Made by a program: the position numbers and the translations under genes. Of a stretch of DNA of 64,000 nucleotides, positions 35,817-45,216 are shown piece after piece. Source of the DNA: Marinicauda algicola (GTDB taxonomy: Bacteria > Pseudomonadota > Alphaproteobacteria > Caulobacterales > Maricaulaceae). Below the pieces are notes generated by a model. It worked only from the letters and a program-made list of their open reading frames with translations, had not been told where the DNA came from and ran no database searches. How positions within the stretch are numbered: position 1 is the first letter of the stretch; the number at the start of each line of letters is the position of its first letter. The stretch is taken from NCBI RefSeq assembly GCF_017161425.1, contig NZ_CP071057.1, positions 2,357,501-2,421,500 of the forward strand, read 5' to 3'.

Positions 35817-37115
35817 CTATTCCCCGCCGGCCGGTTCCGCCCGGGCCGGCAGGGCCAGCCGCTGGCCCTGCTTCATCGCCGCGCGGATTTGCCCGGTCGC
35901 CCCGAGGTCGGCAAGCGGAACGGCCTCGAGGATCAGAAAGCTCGCCTCGTAGCCCTCGGCCAGCCGGCCGATCCTGCGGCCGGGAAAGGCGGTCTGGGCG
36001 CAATTGAGGGTCCACATGTCGAGGATGTCGGCGTTCCCCAGAACCTCGAGCCCGGCGATGTGCCCGGCCTCGCCGTCGGAGACGCTGCGGACATTGTCGC
36101 TGCCCAGGACGAGCCTCGCCCCGGCAGCGTGCAGGCGGCGCAGATTGTCCCGCTGCGCCTCCAGGATATCGGCGTAGAGCTGCGGGTCGGAGAACTCGAC
36201 GCGGCGCGCCAGCGACAGGGTCGTGATCAGCGCCGCGCCGCTCTCGGCGGCGAGGGCCACGGTCTCGTCGGACAGGCGGACATCGGCGTCATAGGAGGGC
36301 AGGTGGGCGATCATGTCCGCGCCGGCCTCCAGCGCGGCGATCATGTCCGCCTCGCTCTCCACATGCACCGATACCCGCAGCCCGTCGCCATGAGCGAGCC
36401 GGACGACCTCCCCGAGCAGTTCCGGGTCGAGGCCGCGCCTGCCGTAATACTCCGGGTCGTCCCTGCGCGCCGCGTACTCCTCGGAGAAGTAGAGCATCAC
36501 CTTGACGAAGTCCGGCTCCCCGGCCCGGATCAACGCCCATTTCTCGTGCACCTCGTCGAGCGTGTCGGCCTCGAAATAGCCGTTATCGGGCAGGGTCTCG
36601 ATGGTGAATTCGGGATAACTGCCAAAGCGTTCCATCAGGAATTCGCGCAGCGCACGCGGATGTCCGCCGCTTCCGGTCAGCCCGTTGCTGGCGAAGGCGA
36701 CGTCGATGGAGGCAGGATGATTGATCATGTCGCCGATCGCGTCGCGGTAGAGCGGGAACGACCCGTGCATCATCGCGTAGAACACGCCGCGCTCGAGATA
36801 GGCATCGATGACCTGGCGGACCTCTTCCCGGTCCGAAGTGTCGCCGAGATTGTGATTATGGCCCTCGCACAGGGGCGGGATCGCATATCCGCCCTGCGCG
36901 TCGATCACCTCCAGGGCCGCATCGGTCGCGGAGGCAAAGCTCAGCGTGCCGCCGCGCACATAGGCGGTGCGCGCCTGGAACCCGGCGCCGTCATACCAGA
37001 GCGCGTTGTCCACGCGGTAATCGGCCGGGGCGGAGCCGGCCTGCCGCTCGGGAGCGAGCGCCGGGGCACAGGCCTCCATGGACAGGGCGGCAAGCACGGA
37101 CATGACGCGCGGCAT
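35817..37115 (-). CDS. Exported amidohydrolase-superfamily protein
   Basis: This 432-residue metal-dependent hydrolase has a hydrophobic N terminus ([20 protein letters not shown], possibly a lipoprotein signal). The amidohydrolase metal motif is GHNHN (His86, His88). Further histidines in [12 protein letters not shown] and AHLPSYDA and an aspartate in [10 protein letters not shown] complete the superfamily pattern. It resembles the imidazolonepropionase/prolidase-like branch; the substrate is unknown. It sits inside the sdh cluster, with 188 bases upstream and 142 bases downstream, so it probably has its own promoter. Confidence 0.82.
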   Translation of the reverse strand: MPRVMSVLAALSMEACAPALAPERQAGSAPADYRVDNALWYDGAGFQARTAYVRGGTLSFASATDAALEVIDAQGGYAIPPLCEGHNHNLGDTSDREEVRQVIDAYLERGVFYAMMHGSFPLYRDAIGDMINHPASIDVAFASNGLTGSGGHPRALREFLMERFGSYPEFTIETLPDNGYFEADTLDEVHEKWALIRAGEPDFVKVMLYFSEEYAARRDDPEYYGRRGLDPELLGEVVRLAHGDGLRVSVHVESEADMIAALEAGADMIAHLPSYDADVRLSDETVALAAESGAALITTLSLARRVEFSDPQLYADILEAQRDNLRRLHAAGARLVLGSDNVRSVSDGEAGHIAGLEVLGNADILDMWTLNCAQTAFPGRRIGRLAEGYEASFLILEAVPLADLGATGQIRAAMKQGQRLALPARAEPAGGE

Positions 37116-37303
37116 CGAAGCTTCCCCCGGCTGATCCGCGGGGCGACGAGGCCGTTCGGCCCGGACTGGCCGGCAGGAAGCTGCCGCCCCGCGGTGTTCG
37201 ATCGATCATACTTCGATCCGGCGGGCAGCTCACGTTAATGTTTGTACGGGAAGCGGCCCGCGCCGCCCGGCCGGCTACGCGCGCGTCGAGCGGCGCACTC
37301 GCC

Positions 37304-39094
37304 CTAGTAAACCCGCTTCTTGGGCTCGATATAGTCGATCTCGTTGGACAGCGTGTAGGTGTGCACCGGCCGGTCGTCGAGCTTGACCGAGCCGTCGCCG
37401 GGCACGAACCAGGCGAGCGTGTGCTTCATCCAGTTCTCGTCGTCGCGGTCGGGATAGTCCTCGCGCGCGTGCGCGCCGCGGCTCTCGGTGCGCGCGGCGG
37501 CCGAGTTCGCGGTCACCGCGGCCTGGGCGATGAGGTTGTCGAACTCGAAGGTCTCCACGAGATCGGAATTCCAGATCATCGAGCGGTCGGCGACGCGGAT
37601 GTCCTCGAGCCCCTTGTAGACCTCGGTGATCTTCGCCACGCCCTCGTCGAGCACGTCCTGGGTGCGGAACACGGCGCAGTTCTCCTGCATCGTCTTCTGC
37701 ATGCGCGCGCGCAGCTCGGCGGTCGGGGTGTCCCCCTTGGCGTGGCGGAACCGGTCGAGCCGGTCGAGCGAGACCTGGCCGGCATCCTTCGGCAGGCTGG
37801 GCTGGCTCGCGCCGGCCTCCAGCGTCTCCGCGCAGCGCAGGCCCGCCGCGCGGCCGAACACGACGAGGTCGATCAGCGAGTTGGAGCCGAGACGGTTCGC
37901 TCCGTGCACCGAGGCGCAGGCCGCCTCGCCCACCGCCATCAGGCCGGGCACGACCGTGTCGGGATCGCCGTTCTTCTTGGTGACCACCTCGCCGTGGAAG
38001 TTCGTCGGGATGCCGCCCATGTTGTAGTGCACGGTCGGCAGCACCGGGATCGGCGCCTTGGTGACGTCGACCCCGGCGAAGATCTTCGCGCTCTCCGAGA
38101 TGCCCGGCAGGCGGCTCGCCAGGATCTCCGGATCGAGATGTTCCAGGTGCAGGTGGATGTGGTCCTTGTTCTTGCCTACCCCGCGCCCTTCGCGGATCTC
38201 CATCGTCATCGCGCGGCTGACGACGTCGCGGCTGGCCAGGTCCTTCGCGCTCGGGGCGTAGCGCTCCATGAAGCGCTCGCCTTCCGAATTGGTCAGGTAG
38301 CCGCCCTCGCCGCGCGCGCCCTCCGTGATGAGCACGCCCGCGCCGTAGATGCCGGTCGGGTGGAACTGGACGAACTCCATGTCCTGCAGCGGCAGGCCGG
38401 CGCGCAGCACCATGGCGTTGCCGTCCCCGGTGCAGGTGTGCGCGCTCGTCGCGGAGAAATAGGCGCGGCCATAGCCGCCCGTGGCCAGGATCGTCTTCTG
38501 CGCGCGGAAGCGGTGCAGCGTGCCGTCGTCGAGCTTCCAGGCGGTGACCCCGCGGCAATGGCCCTCCTCGTCCATGATGAGGTCCATCACGAAATACTCG
38601 ATGAAGAACTCCGCGTGCTGCTTCAGGGACTCCCCGTAGAGCGTGTGCAGCATGGCGTGGCCGGTGCGGTCGGCCGCTGCGCAGGTGCGCTGGACGGGGC
38701 CCTCGCCGAAATTGCGCGTCATGCCGCCGAAGGCACGCTGGTAGATCTTGCCGTCCTCGGTGCGCGAGAAGGGCACGCCCCAGTGCTCGAGCTCGTAGAC
38801 CGCGCGCGGCGCGTTCTTGCAAAGATACTCGATCGCATCCTGGTCGCCGAGCCAGTCCGAGCCCTTGACGGTGTCGTACATGTGCCAGCGCCAGTCGTCC
38901 TCGCCCATATTGCCGAGCGAGGCGGCGATGCCGCCCTGGGCGGCAACGGTGTGGGAACGCGTCGGGAAGACCTTGGTCAGGCACGCGGTGCGAAGGCCTG
39001 CCTCGGCCGCGCCCAGCGTGGCGCGAAGGCCGGCCCCGCCGGCCCCGACGACGACGACGTCATAGGTGTGATCAGTCCATTCGTAAGCGGCCAT
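37304..39094 (-). CDS. sdhA: Succinate dehydrogenase flavoprotein subunit
   Basis: This is the catalytic subunit of complex II, with covalently bound FAD. The 596 residues show the dinucleotide motif [19 protein letters not shown], the FAD-linking histidine in [18 protein letters not shown] near the active site, and a C terminus rich in basic residues typical of SdhA. It follows sdhD by 14 bases. Length is normal for alphaproteobacteria (about 595-600). Confidence 0.97.
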   Translation of the reverse strand: MAAYEWTDHTYDVVVVGAGGAGLRATLGAAEAGLRTACLTKVFPTRSHTVAAQGGIAASLGNMGEDDWRWHMYDTVKGSDWLGDQDAIEYLCKNAPRAVYELEHWGVPFSRTEDGKIYQRAFGGMTRNFGEGPVQRTCAAADRTGHAMLHTLYGESLKQHAEFFIEYFVMDLIMDEEGHCRGVTAWKLDDGTLHRFRAQKTILATGGYGRAYFSATSAHTCTGDGNAMVLRAGLPLQDMEFVQFHPTGIYGAGVLITEGARGEGGYLTNSEGERFMERYAPSAKDLASRDVVSRAMTMEIREGRGVGKNKDHIHLHLEHLDPEILASRLPGISESAKIFAGVDVTKAPIPVLPTVHYNMGGIPTNFHGEVVTKKNGDPDTVVPGLMAVGEAACASVHGANRLGSNSLIDLVVFGRAAGLRCAETLEAGASQPSLPKDAGQVSLDRLDRFRHAKGDTPTAELRARMQKTMQENCAVFRTQDVLDEGVAKITEVYKGLEDIRVADRSMIWNSDLVETFEFDNLIAQAAVTANSAAARTESRGAHAREDYPDRDDENWMKHTLAWFVPGDGSVKLDDRPVHTYTLSNEIDYIEPKKRVY

Positions 39095-39108
39095 GGCCGT
39101 TCAAACTC

Positions 39109-39483
39109 CTACGCGGCGATGCGCAAAACCGAATACAGCACGGCGATCCACAGCCCCGCGCACAGAAGCGTGTTCGCGACGAGCAGGACCAGCTTGGTGC
39201 CGGGTTTGTGGATGTAGTCCTCGACGACGACCTGGACGCCGAGGCGCATGTGATAGATCGCCGCAGTCAGGGTGGCGAGGGTGAGGATCGCGCCCAGCGG
39301 ATTGGCGACGAATGCATGGGCCTCGGCCAGGCTGCCCGAGTTGAGCGCCAGCGCCACGAGGAAGACCGGCAGCAGGAAGAACAGCGCGATCGCGGAGACG
39401 CGCTGGCCGATGAAATGGCCGACGCCGGAATGGGCGGCGCCTAGGCCGATCACCTTCGAGCGGGGGGTACGGAAATCGGGCAT
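39109..39483 (-). CDS. sdhD: Succinate dehydrogenase membrane anchor subunit
   Basis: This 124-residue anchor of complex II has three hydrophobic helices. The conserved H-x3-G start (SGVGHFIGQRVSAIAL) is followed by the heme/quinone region IYHMRLGVQVVVEDYIHKPG. The ATG overlaps the sdhC stop by one base (TGATG). Together with SdhC it binds heme b and ubiquinone in the inner membrane. Confidence 0.93.
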   Translation of the reverse strand: MPDFRTPRSKVIGLGAAHSGVGHFIGQRVSAIALFFLLPVFLVALALNSGSLAEAHAFVANPLGAILTLATLTAAIYHMRLGVQVVVEDYIHKPGTKLVLLVANTLLCAGLWIAVLYSVLRIAA

Positions 39484-39902
39484 CAGTTCGCTCCCAGCGC
39501 AAGGGCGAAGATCAGAACCGCGGGCAGCGGCGAGGCGATCATGATGATCCAGGAATTGCGGTTGGAGGTCTTCGGGCCGAAGCCGAGGCCGGCATCCCAC
39601 ATCAGGTGCCTGAGGCCGTTGAGCCAGTGATAGCCGTAGGACCAGGCCAGCAGGAAGAGGACGACCTTCACCGCGATGCCGAGCCCGCCCTGGAAGAGCG
39701 GCGCGATCGTCTGGTAGCTCTCCGGCCCGCCGGCCAGGCACACCAGGAACAGCGTCATCAGCCCGGCGCCGATATAATTGGCGCTGCCGCTCGCGCGGTG
39801 CAGGATCGAGGTCGCCATGGTCGCGTGCCAGCGCCAGACCTGCAGGTGCGGGGAGAGGGGGCGCTTCTTCTGGATCGTCGTGTCGGCGGATCGGATATGC
39901 AT
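39483..39902 (-). CDS. sdhC: Succinate dehydrogenase cytochrome b556 subunit
   Basis: This 139-residue membrane subunit of complex II has the N-terminal RPLSPHLQVWRW and SILHRASG segments characteristic of SdhC (heme-ligating histidine region) and three transmembrane helices. It is the first gene of the sdhCDA transcript, with an AAGGTGAG site before the ATG at 39902 and a promoter at 39970-39997. Open sequence upstream of the ATG is not family-like. Confidence 0.95.
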   Translation of the reverse strand: MHIRSADTTIQKKRPLSPHLQVWRWHATMATSILHRASGSANYIGAGLMTLFLVCLAGGPESYQTIAPLFQGGLGIAVKVVLFLLAWSYGYHWLNGLRHLMWDAGLGFGPKTSNRNSWIIMIASPLPAVLIFALALGAN

Positions 39903-39969
39903 GGGACTCACCTTGAAGTGAGGGGGGTGGCGGATCGGGCCGGCCGGCCCTGCCGAAGCATCGCGGCAG

Positions 39970-39997
39970 ACAATAATCCGCGCTTGCTTCAGGTCAA
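39970..39997 (-). promoter_or_regulatory. Candidate sdhCDA promoter
   Basis: On the minus strand, TTGACC (39992-39997) and TATTGT (39970-39975) are spaced 16 bases apart. They lie about 70-95 bases before the sdhC start, a good match to the housekeeping consensus. Confidence 0.5.
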
Positions 39998-40129
39998 CGC
40001 GAGCCGATTGGCCTTGCGCAGCCTGCATTTGCGACTGCTTCGCACTTGCCCGAGCCAGAGTCGCCGTCGCTCGATTGACGCCTTCCGCGCGCCGCGCCAC
40101 CCTTCCGCTCCCATCGGGGAGGAAACATC

Positions 40130-40990
40130 ATGGCCCAGGACAAGAGCGCGGTCGTCACCGGCGCATCCACGGGGATCGGCTTTGCCACCGCGCAGCTCCT
40201 CGCCGGCAAGGGCTGGCAGGTCTTCGCCGGGGTCCGGAAGCAAGCCGACGCCGAGCGGCTGAAGGCCGAGATCGGCGCGCGCGTCACGCCGCTGATCATG
40301 GACGTGACGAGGCAGGACACGCTCGACGCGGCCGCCGGCGAGGTGCGCGCCGCGCTCGGCACACGCACCCTGTCCGGCCTCGTCAACAATGCCGGCATCG
40401 CCGTCGCCGGTCCGCTGCTTCACCTTCCGGCCGAGGAGATGAGCCGCCAGCTCGACATCAACCTCACCGGCCAGCTGCGCGCCACGCAGGCCTTCGCCCC
40501 GCTGCTCGGGGTGGAGACCGGCCGCGAGGGCGGGCCGGGCCGGATCGTCAACATGAGTTCGGTCGCCGGCTTCTCCGCCACCCCGATCGCCGTTCCCTAC
40601 AACTGCTCGAAATTCGCGCTCGAGGCCTTCACCGAGGGGCTGAGGCGCGAGCTCATGCTCTACGGCATCGACGTCGTCGCCATCAATCCGGGTCCGATCG
40701 CGACGCCGATCTGGGACAAGGCCGAGGAGATCGACCCCGAGCAGTATCGCGGCACGGACTACTACGAGACCGTGGTGGGCGTGCGCGCCTACATGCTCGA
40801 GCGCGGGCGCACCGGCCTGCCCCCGGAGAGGGTGGCGCGCGCCGTCCATCGCGCGCTGACCGACCGCAAGCCGAAGCTCAACACCGTGGTCACGCCGGAG
40901 CCCGTCCAGCAATGGCTGATCACCCACCTGCCCCGGCGCATGGTCGACAAGATGATCGCCAGGCGCCTCAAACTCACGCCGAAGCGCTGA
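40130..40990 (+). CDS. Short-chain dehydrogenase/reductase
   Basis: This 286-residue NAD(P)-dependent oxidoreductase of the SDR superfamily has TGASTGIG (residues 10-17), NNAGIA and the catalytic serine in VNMSS. The catalytic Y-x3-K is in PYNCSKFALEAFTEGL (about 157-161). An INPGPIATPIWDKAEE loop and an about 50-residue C-terminal extension (RAVHRALTDRKPK) suggest a retinol-dehydrogenase-like subgroup. Strong GGGGAGGAAA site before the ATG. It is followed 28 bases later by a DUF885 gene. Substrate unknown. Confidence 0.88.
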   Translation: MAQDKSAVVTGASTGIGFATAQLLAGKGWQVFAGVRKQADAERLKAEIGARVTPLIMDVTRQDTLDAAAGEVRAALGTRTLSGLVNNAGIAVAGPLLHLPAEEMSRQLDINLTGQLRATQAFAPLLGVETGREGGPGRIVNMSSVAGFSATPIAVPYNCSKFALEAFTEGLRRELMLYGIDVVAINPGPIATPIWDKAEEIDPEQYRGTDYYETVVGVRAYMLERGRTGLPPERVARAVHRALTDRKPKLNTVVTPEPVQQWLITHLPRRMVDKMIARRLKLTPKR

Positions 40991-41018
40991 TCCCCCTCAC
41001 AGGAGCCCCACCCGAACG

Positions 41019-42770
41019 ATGAAAGTCCTGCTCGCCGCGGCAGCCGCCGTTCTCGCCCTCGCCCCCGCCACCCCTGCCCAGACCCCCGCAGAGGCCTTCG
41101 ACGCGCTCGTCGCCGACTACGAGGAGTTCCGCCAGGCGCGCGACGTCATCCGGCGCGGGCGCGAGGGCGATCTCGACGCGGCCTCGCGCTGGCCGGACAT
41201 CTCGTTTTCGGCCATCGCCGCCTATGACGAGCGCATGGAGGACTTCCTCGCCCGCCTCGGCGCCATCGACGAGGCCGAACTCGCCGAGCAGGACCGCGCG
41301 AGCCATGCCGTGCTGGAATACATCCTGGAAAGCGCGGTCGCCCTGCCCGAGAGCGTGCAGGCGATGATGCCCTTCACCAATGACAGCGGCTTCCAGTCCG
41401 AGGCCGGCTTCACCGCCCTGTCCGAGCGCCCGCGCACGGTGGCCGAGGCGGAAGCCTGGATCGACCGGATCGAGGCCCTGCCCGCCCATCTCGAACAGTA
41501 CCGGCTGTGGCTGGAGCGCGGCATGGAGCGCGGCTGGACGCAGCCGAAGGAGATCTTGCCCGGGGTCGCGGCGCAGCTGGAAGCCCAGATCGTGGAGGAC
41601 CCGGCCGAGAGCGTGCTGCTCGACCCGATCGAGGCCCTGCCGGCGAGCGTGCCGGTCGAGGCGCGCGCCCGGCTGCGCGCGCAGGCGATCGAGGCGATCT
41701 CGCGGCACGCCCTGCCGGCCTACCGCGAGCTCGCCGCCTTCTTCCGCGAGGACTACATGCCGGCGGGCCGCGAGGACCTCGCCATCTCCTCCGTGCCCGG
41801 CGGGCGGGACTGGTACGAGGCGCTGGTGCGCCATCACACCACCCTGCCGCTCACCCCGGAGGAGGTGCACGCGACCGGCCAGGCCGAGGTCGCGCGCATC
41901 CGCGCCGAGATGGAGGAGGTCATCGAGGACTCCGGCTTCGAGGGGAGCTTCGAGGCGTTTCTCGCCTTCCTGCGGACCGACGAGCAGTTCTACGCGCAGA
42001 CCGAGGGCGAGCTGCTGATGCACGCGGCCTGGCTGGCCAAGCAGGCCGACGACCAGATGCCGGCCTTCTTCGACACCCTGCCGCGCCTGCCCTACGGGGT
42101 GCGCAAGGTGCCGGACTCGATCGCGCCGAACTACACCACCGCGCGCTACTGGGCCGGGGACATGGAGGAGGGCCGCGCGGGCGGCTACATGGTCAATACC
42201 TACCGGCTCGACCAGCGCCCGCTCTACGAGCTGCCCGCCCTCACCCTGCACGAGGCGGTGCCCGGTCATCACCACCAGATCGCGCTCGCCCAGGAGATGG
42301 ACGGCCTGCCCGACTTCCGGCGCGAGACCTACATCACCGCCTTCGGCGAGGGCTGGGCGCTCTATGCCGAGCGCATCGGGCTCGACATGGGCCTCTACAG
42401 GACCCCCTACGAGCATTTCGGCCGGCTGACCTACGAGATGTGGCGCGCCTGCCGCCTCGTCGCCGACACCGGCATCCACTGGTATGGCTGGAGCCGGGAC
42501 GAGGCCGAGGCCTGCTTCCTCGAAAACACGGCCCTGTCCGAGCTCAATATCGAGAACGAGGTCTCCCGCTACATCTCCTGGCCGGGCCAGGCGCTCGCCT
42601 ACAAGACCGGCGAGCTGCTGATCCGGCAGATGCGCACCGAGGCCGAGGCCGCGCTCGGCGAGGACTTCGACCTCGCCCAGTTCCACGACGCGGTGCTCGA
42701 GGAGGGCGCCCTGCCGCTGGCGTATCTCGAAGAGAAGATGCGCGCCTGGATGGAGGACCGGGCGGGCTAG
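41019..42770 (+). CDS. DUF885-family secreted peptidase-like protein
   Basis: This 583-residue protein has a signal peptide (MKVLLAAAAAVLALAPATPA) and the DUF885 signature LHEAVPGHHHQIALAQE (about residue 410). This is a variant HExx(P)GH metal site typical of this peptidase-like family. An AFGEGWALYAERIG block supplies the expected downstream glutamate. Family members are thought to be metallo-carboxypeptidase-like enzymes; the substrate here is unknown. It probably shares a transcript with the SDR gene. Confidence 0.87.
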   Translation: MKVLLAAAAAVLALAPATPAQTPAEAFDALVADYEEFRQARDVIRRGREGDLDAASRWPDISFSAIAAYDERMEDFLARLGAIDEAELAEQDRASHAVLEYILESAVALPESVQAMMPFTNDSGFQSEAGFTALSERPRTVAEAEAWIDRIEALPAHLEQYRLWLERGMERGWTQPKEILPGVAAQLEAQIVEDPAESVLLDPIEALPASVPVEARARLRAQAIEAISRHALPAYRELAAFFREDYMPAGREDLAISSVPGGRDWYEALVRHHTTLPLTPEEVHATGQAEVARIRAEMEEVIEDSGFEGSFEAFLAFLRTDEQFYAQTEGELLMHAAWLAKQADDQMPAFFDTLPRLPYGVRKVPDSIAPNYTTARYWAGDMEEGRAGGYMVNTYRLDQRPLYELPALTLHEAVPGHHHQIALAQEMDGLPDFRRETYITAFGEGWALYAERIGLDMGLYRTPYEHFGRLTYEMWRACRLVADTGIHWYGWSRDEAEACFLENTALSELNIENEVSRYISWPGQALAYKTGELLIRQMRTEAEAALGEDFDLAQFHDAVLEEGALPLAYLEEKMRAWMEDRAG

Positions 42771-42960
42771 GGATACCATGCGGCGCGCCGCTTGCCGCCG
42801 CCGGCCTCCCGGGCGATGGCCGAGCCGGGCTGACGGGGCCGATCTCGCGGCGCGCAACCCGCCCCTGCTCCTTCGCGGCCGGGCAACGCCCCGCCTGCCG
42901 GACCACCAGTGGTGATATTTCTTACGAAGTTGTCATTTGATTAGAGTTAGACGAGGCGCG

Positions 42961-43027
42961 ATGAATCCGGGGCAGGCCTTACGGGTGAAGCCGCCATGCC
43001 GAACAGCCTCGAGAAGACCGGATTCAT
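42961..43027 (+). repeat. 10-bp inverted repeat around the start of the CPBP-like gene
   Basis: ATGAATCCGG (42961-42970) and CCGGATTCAT (43018-43027) are perfect complements separated by 47 bases. The right arm ends on the internal in-frame ATG at 43026 and the left arm begins with another ATG. In mRNA this could pair and mask either start. Confidence 0.4.
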
Positions 43028-43751
43028 GTCTGGAGATCGCGTATTCGCGGAACTCGCGGCAGGGCCGTTTTCCAGCGCGCTCCTCCTCGTCGTCCTCACT
43101 CCGGCACTTTTCAACGCCGTCTTGTGGCTGGGCGCTTCGCTGCTCAGCCTGATTGCGGGGACGGATCTCTGGAGCGGGGCCGTCTTCCCCGCCATGGCCG
43201 CTGCCCTCGTCGTCAGCACCCTGGCGACCGTGGCGATCGGACTGATGATCCTTCACAGGCGAGGGGAGGACCTCGGGGATGTGGGCTGGTCCGGCGAAGC
43301 GTCGCCGGGCTTCTTCCTGTACCAGGCCATGGTCGCCGCTGTGACCGTGGCGGCGCTCGCCCTGTATTCCGTTCTCGTCTTCACCCCCACGGTGACACTC
43401 GCCACGGGGTCCGCGCCGGTCTTCAAGGCGCATTTCGATCTGGAGACGATGAGCGCTTCCGGACATGTCGTCATCTCGATCATGGCCGTCGCCCCGCTCT
43501 TCGGGAACAGCGTCTTCAGGGGCTATGCCCTGCCCCGCCTGGCCAGCCGCGCAGGCCTTGCCGGCGCGATCGCGATCTCCTCGGGCTGCTACGCCCTCAG
43601 CCATGCCGTTCTCGGCCTGCAGGCGGTGCTCTTCACCTTCTTCATCGGCGTCATTCTCTCGGTGATCTTCATGACCGTGGCCCGCCAGCGGCTGTGGGGG
43701 CTGGTCGCCGGTCATTGCCTGTTCAACGCGCTGATCCCGATTCTGGGCTGA
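42996..43751 (+). CDS. CPBP-like (type II CAAX protease) membrane protein without catalytic glutamates
   Basis: This 251-residue protein has about seven hydrophobic segments and the CPBP (Abi) domain at residues about 155-251. The family motif EExxxR is replaced by GNSVFRG (Gly170-Asn171). The downstream histidine in YALSHAVLG (His203) and the HxxxN in GHCLFNAL (His240, Asn244) remain. Loss of both glutamates suggests it is not a protease, or that it binds rather than cuts. The start could also be the ATG at 43026. The AT-rich leader 42915-42955 probably holds its promoter; the rest of the 225-base gap before the gene shows nothing else. Confidence 0.7.
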   Translation: MPNSLEKTGFMSGDRVFAELAAGPFSSALLLVVLTPALFNAVLWLGASLLSLIAGTDLWSGAVFPAMAAALVVSTLATVAIGLMILHRRGEDLGDVGWSGEASPGFFLYQAMVAAVTVAALALYSVLVFTPTVTLATGSAPVFKAHFDLETMSASGHVVISIMAVAPLFGNSVFRGYALPRLASRAGLAGAIAISSGCYALSHAVLGLQAVLFTFFIGVILSVIFMTVARQRLWGLVAGHCLFNALIPILG

Positions 43752-44765
43752 TCACTCCGCCGCGGCCGGCTTCGGCCCGCTCGGCGCCGCCATCGGCTCG
43801 AGGCCCAGCTCGCCGAACAGGGCGTTGTCGAAGGCCGCATCCGGGTTCGGCGTGGTCAGCAATTCCTCGCCGACGAAGATCGAGCCGGCCCCGGCCAGGA
43901 AACACAGCGCCTGCAGCTCCTTGCTCATCCCTTCCCGGCCCGCCGACAGGCGCACCACCGATTTCGGCATCGTGATGCGCGCCGTCGCGATCGCGCGCAC
44001 GAACTCGATTCCGTCGAGCGGCCTGGATCCGGACAGCGGCGTGTTCGACACGTCGACCAGGTGATTGATCGGCACGCTCTCGGGATGGGGCTCGAGCCGG
44101 GCGAGCTCGGCGATCAGGCCGATCCGGTCGGCCTTGTCCTCGCCCATGCCCAGAATACCGCCGCAGCACACGCGGATACCGGCGCGGCGCACGCGAGAGA
44201 GCGTCGAGATACGGTCATCCCATGTCCGGGTCGTGATGATCTTGCCGTAATATTCCGGCGAGGTATCGAGATTGTGGTTGTAATAGTCGAGCCCGGCCTC
44301 TTTCAGCTTCTCCGCCTGCCCGTCCTCGAGCATGCCGAGCGTCATGCAGGTCTCCAGCCCCATCGCCTTCACCCCGGAGATCATGGCGCAGATCTTGTCC
44401 TCGTCGCGGGCTTTGAGCGAGCGCCAGGCCGCGCCCATGCAGAAGCGCGTCGCCCCGCCGGCCCTGGCCCGCTCGGCCTTCTCCAGCACCGCCTCGACCT
44501 CCATGAGCTTGGACGCCTTCAGCCCGGTGTCGAAATGGGCCGACTGGTTGCAGTAGCCGCAATCCTCCGCGCAGCCGCCGGTCTTGATCGACAGAAGCTG
44601 GGATTTCTGGACCTCGTTGGCGCCGTGGCCGGCCGCGCGGTGCACGCCCTGCGCGGCGAAGACGAGGTCGGCGAAGGGCGCGTCGTGGATCGCGGCCACC
44701 TCTTCGCGGCTCCAGTCGAAACGGGGCTCACAAAGGGCGGCGATGTCGTCTAGAAGGGCGGTCAT
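43752..44765 (-). CDS. bioB: Biotin synthase
   Basis: This radical-SAM enzyme inserts sulfur into dethiobiotin. The 337 residues contain the [11 protein letters not shown] cluster motif (Cys65, 69, 72) and the YYNHNLDTS motif. [10 protein letters not shown] and further 2Fe-2S cysteines ([20 protein letters not shown]) are also present. It is immediately convergent with the CPBP gene (stops adjacent). No other biotin gene is in the window. Confidence 0.96.
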   Translation of the reverse strand: MTALLDDIAALCEPRFDWSREEVAAIHDAPFADLVFAAQGVHRAAGHGANEVQKSQLLSIKTGGCAEDCGYCNQSAHFDTGLKASKLMEVEAVLEKAERARAGGATRFCMGAAWRSLKARDEDKICAMISGVKAMGLETCMTLGMLEDGQAEKLKEAGLDYYNHNLDTSPEYYGKIITTRTWDDRISTLSRVRRAGIRVCCGGILGMGEDKADRIGLIAELARLEPHPESVPINHLVDVSNTPLSGSRPLDGIEFVRAIATARITMPKSVVRLSAGREGMSKELQALCFLAGAGSIFVGEELLTTPNPDAAFDNALFGELGLEPMAAPSGPKPAAAE

Positions 44766-44877
44766 GTCTCGATCCCGTAAGGCCGGCGGCAAGGCCGGCC
44801 ACCCTAGAAAGCCGCGCCGCGCGCCACAAGACGCCAAGGCACCGAAGCCGCGCCTGCGCGCCATCGACCGGCGCGAG

Positions 44878-45216
44878 ATGCGGCTGGCCTTCCTCGTCGT
44901 GCTCGGCGTGGCGACCGTGCTCGCGCTGATGCCCGGACCGGCGGGCCGGCCGAGCCTTCTGGGCTGGGACAAGCTCGATCACGTCATCGCCTTCGCCGCC
45001 CTCGCCCTGCTCTCCCGCGCTGGCTGGCCGGGCATGCGCCGCGGCCTCGCCGCGGGGCTGCTCCTGGTCTACGGGCTGGTCCTGGAGATCGCTCAAAGCC
45101 ACCCGCTGGTCGGGCGCAGCGCCTCGCTCGCCGACCTCGCCGCGGACGGGATCGGGATCGCGGCAGGCTTCGCCCTCGCCTGGCTCGGCGGCCGGATCGC
45201 GAGACGCCTGCCATGA
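44878..45216 (+). CDS. VanZ-like small membrane protein
   Basis: This 112-residue protein has three to four hydrophobic segments and the VanZ-like signature [21 protein letters not shown], ending [25 protein letters not shown] chose the ATG at 44878, which leaves a 112-base divergent gap for bioB. An ATG at 44764 with a good AAGGGCGG site is possible, but it overlaps the bioB start and adds a Lys/Arg-rich, low-complexity N terminus. Its stop overlaps the next gene (ATGA). Function is unknown; VanZ itself confers low-level teicoplanin resistance. Confidence 0.7.
   Translation: MRLAFLVVLGVATVLALMPGPAGRPSLLGWDKLDHVIAFAALALLSRAGWPGMRRGLAAGLLLVYGLVLEIAQSHPLVGRSASLADLAADGIGIAAGFALAWLGGRIARRLP

Noticed and set aside
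44764-44877. Longer start for the VanZ-like protein
   Set aside because: It has a good ribosome site but overlaps the bioB start and would leave no divergent promoter; the added N terminus is low complexity and basic.
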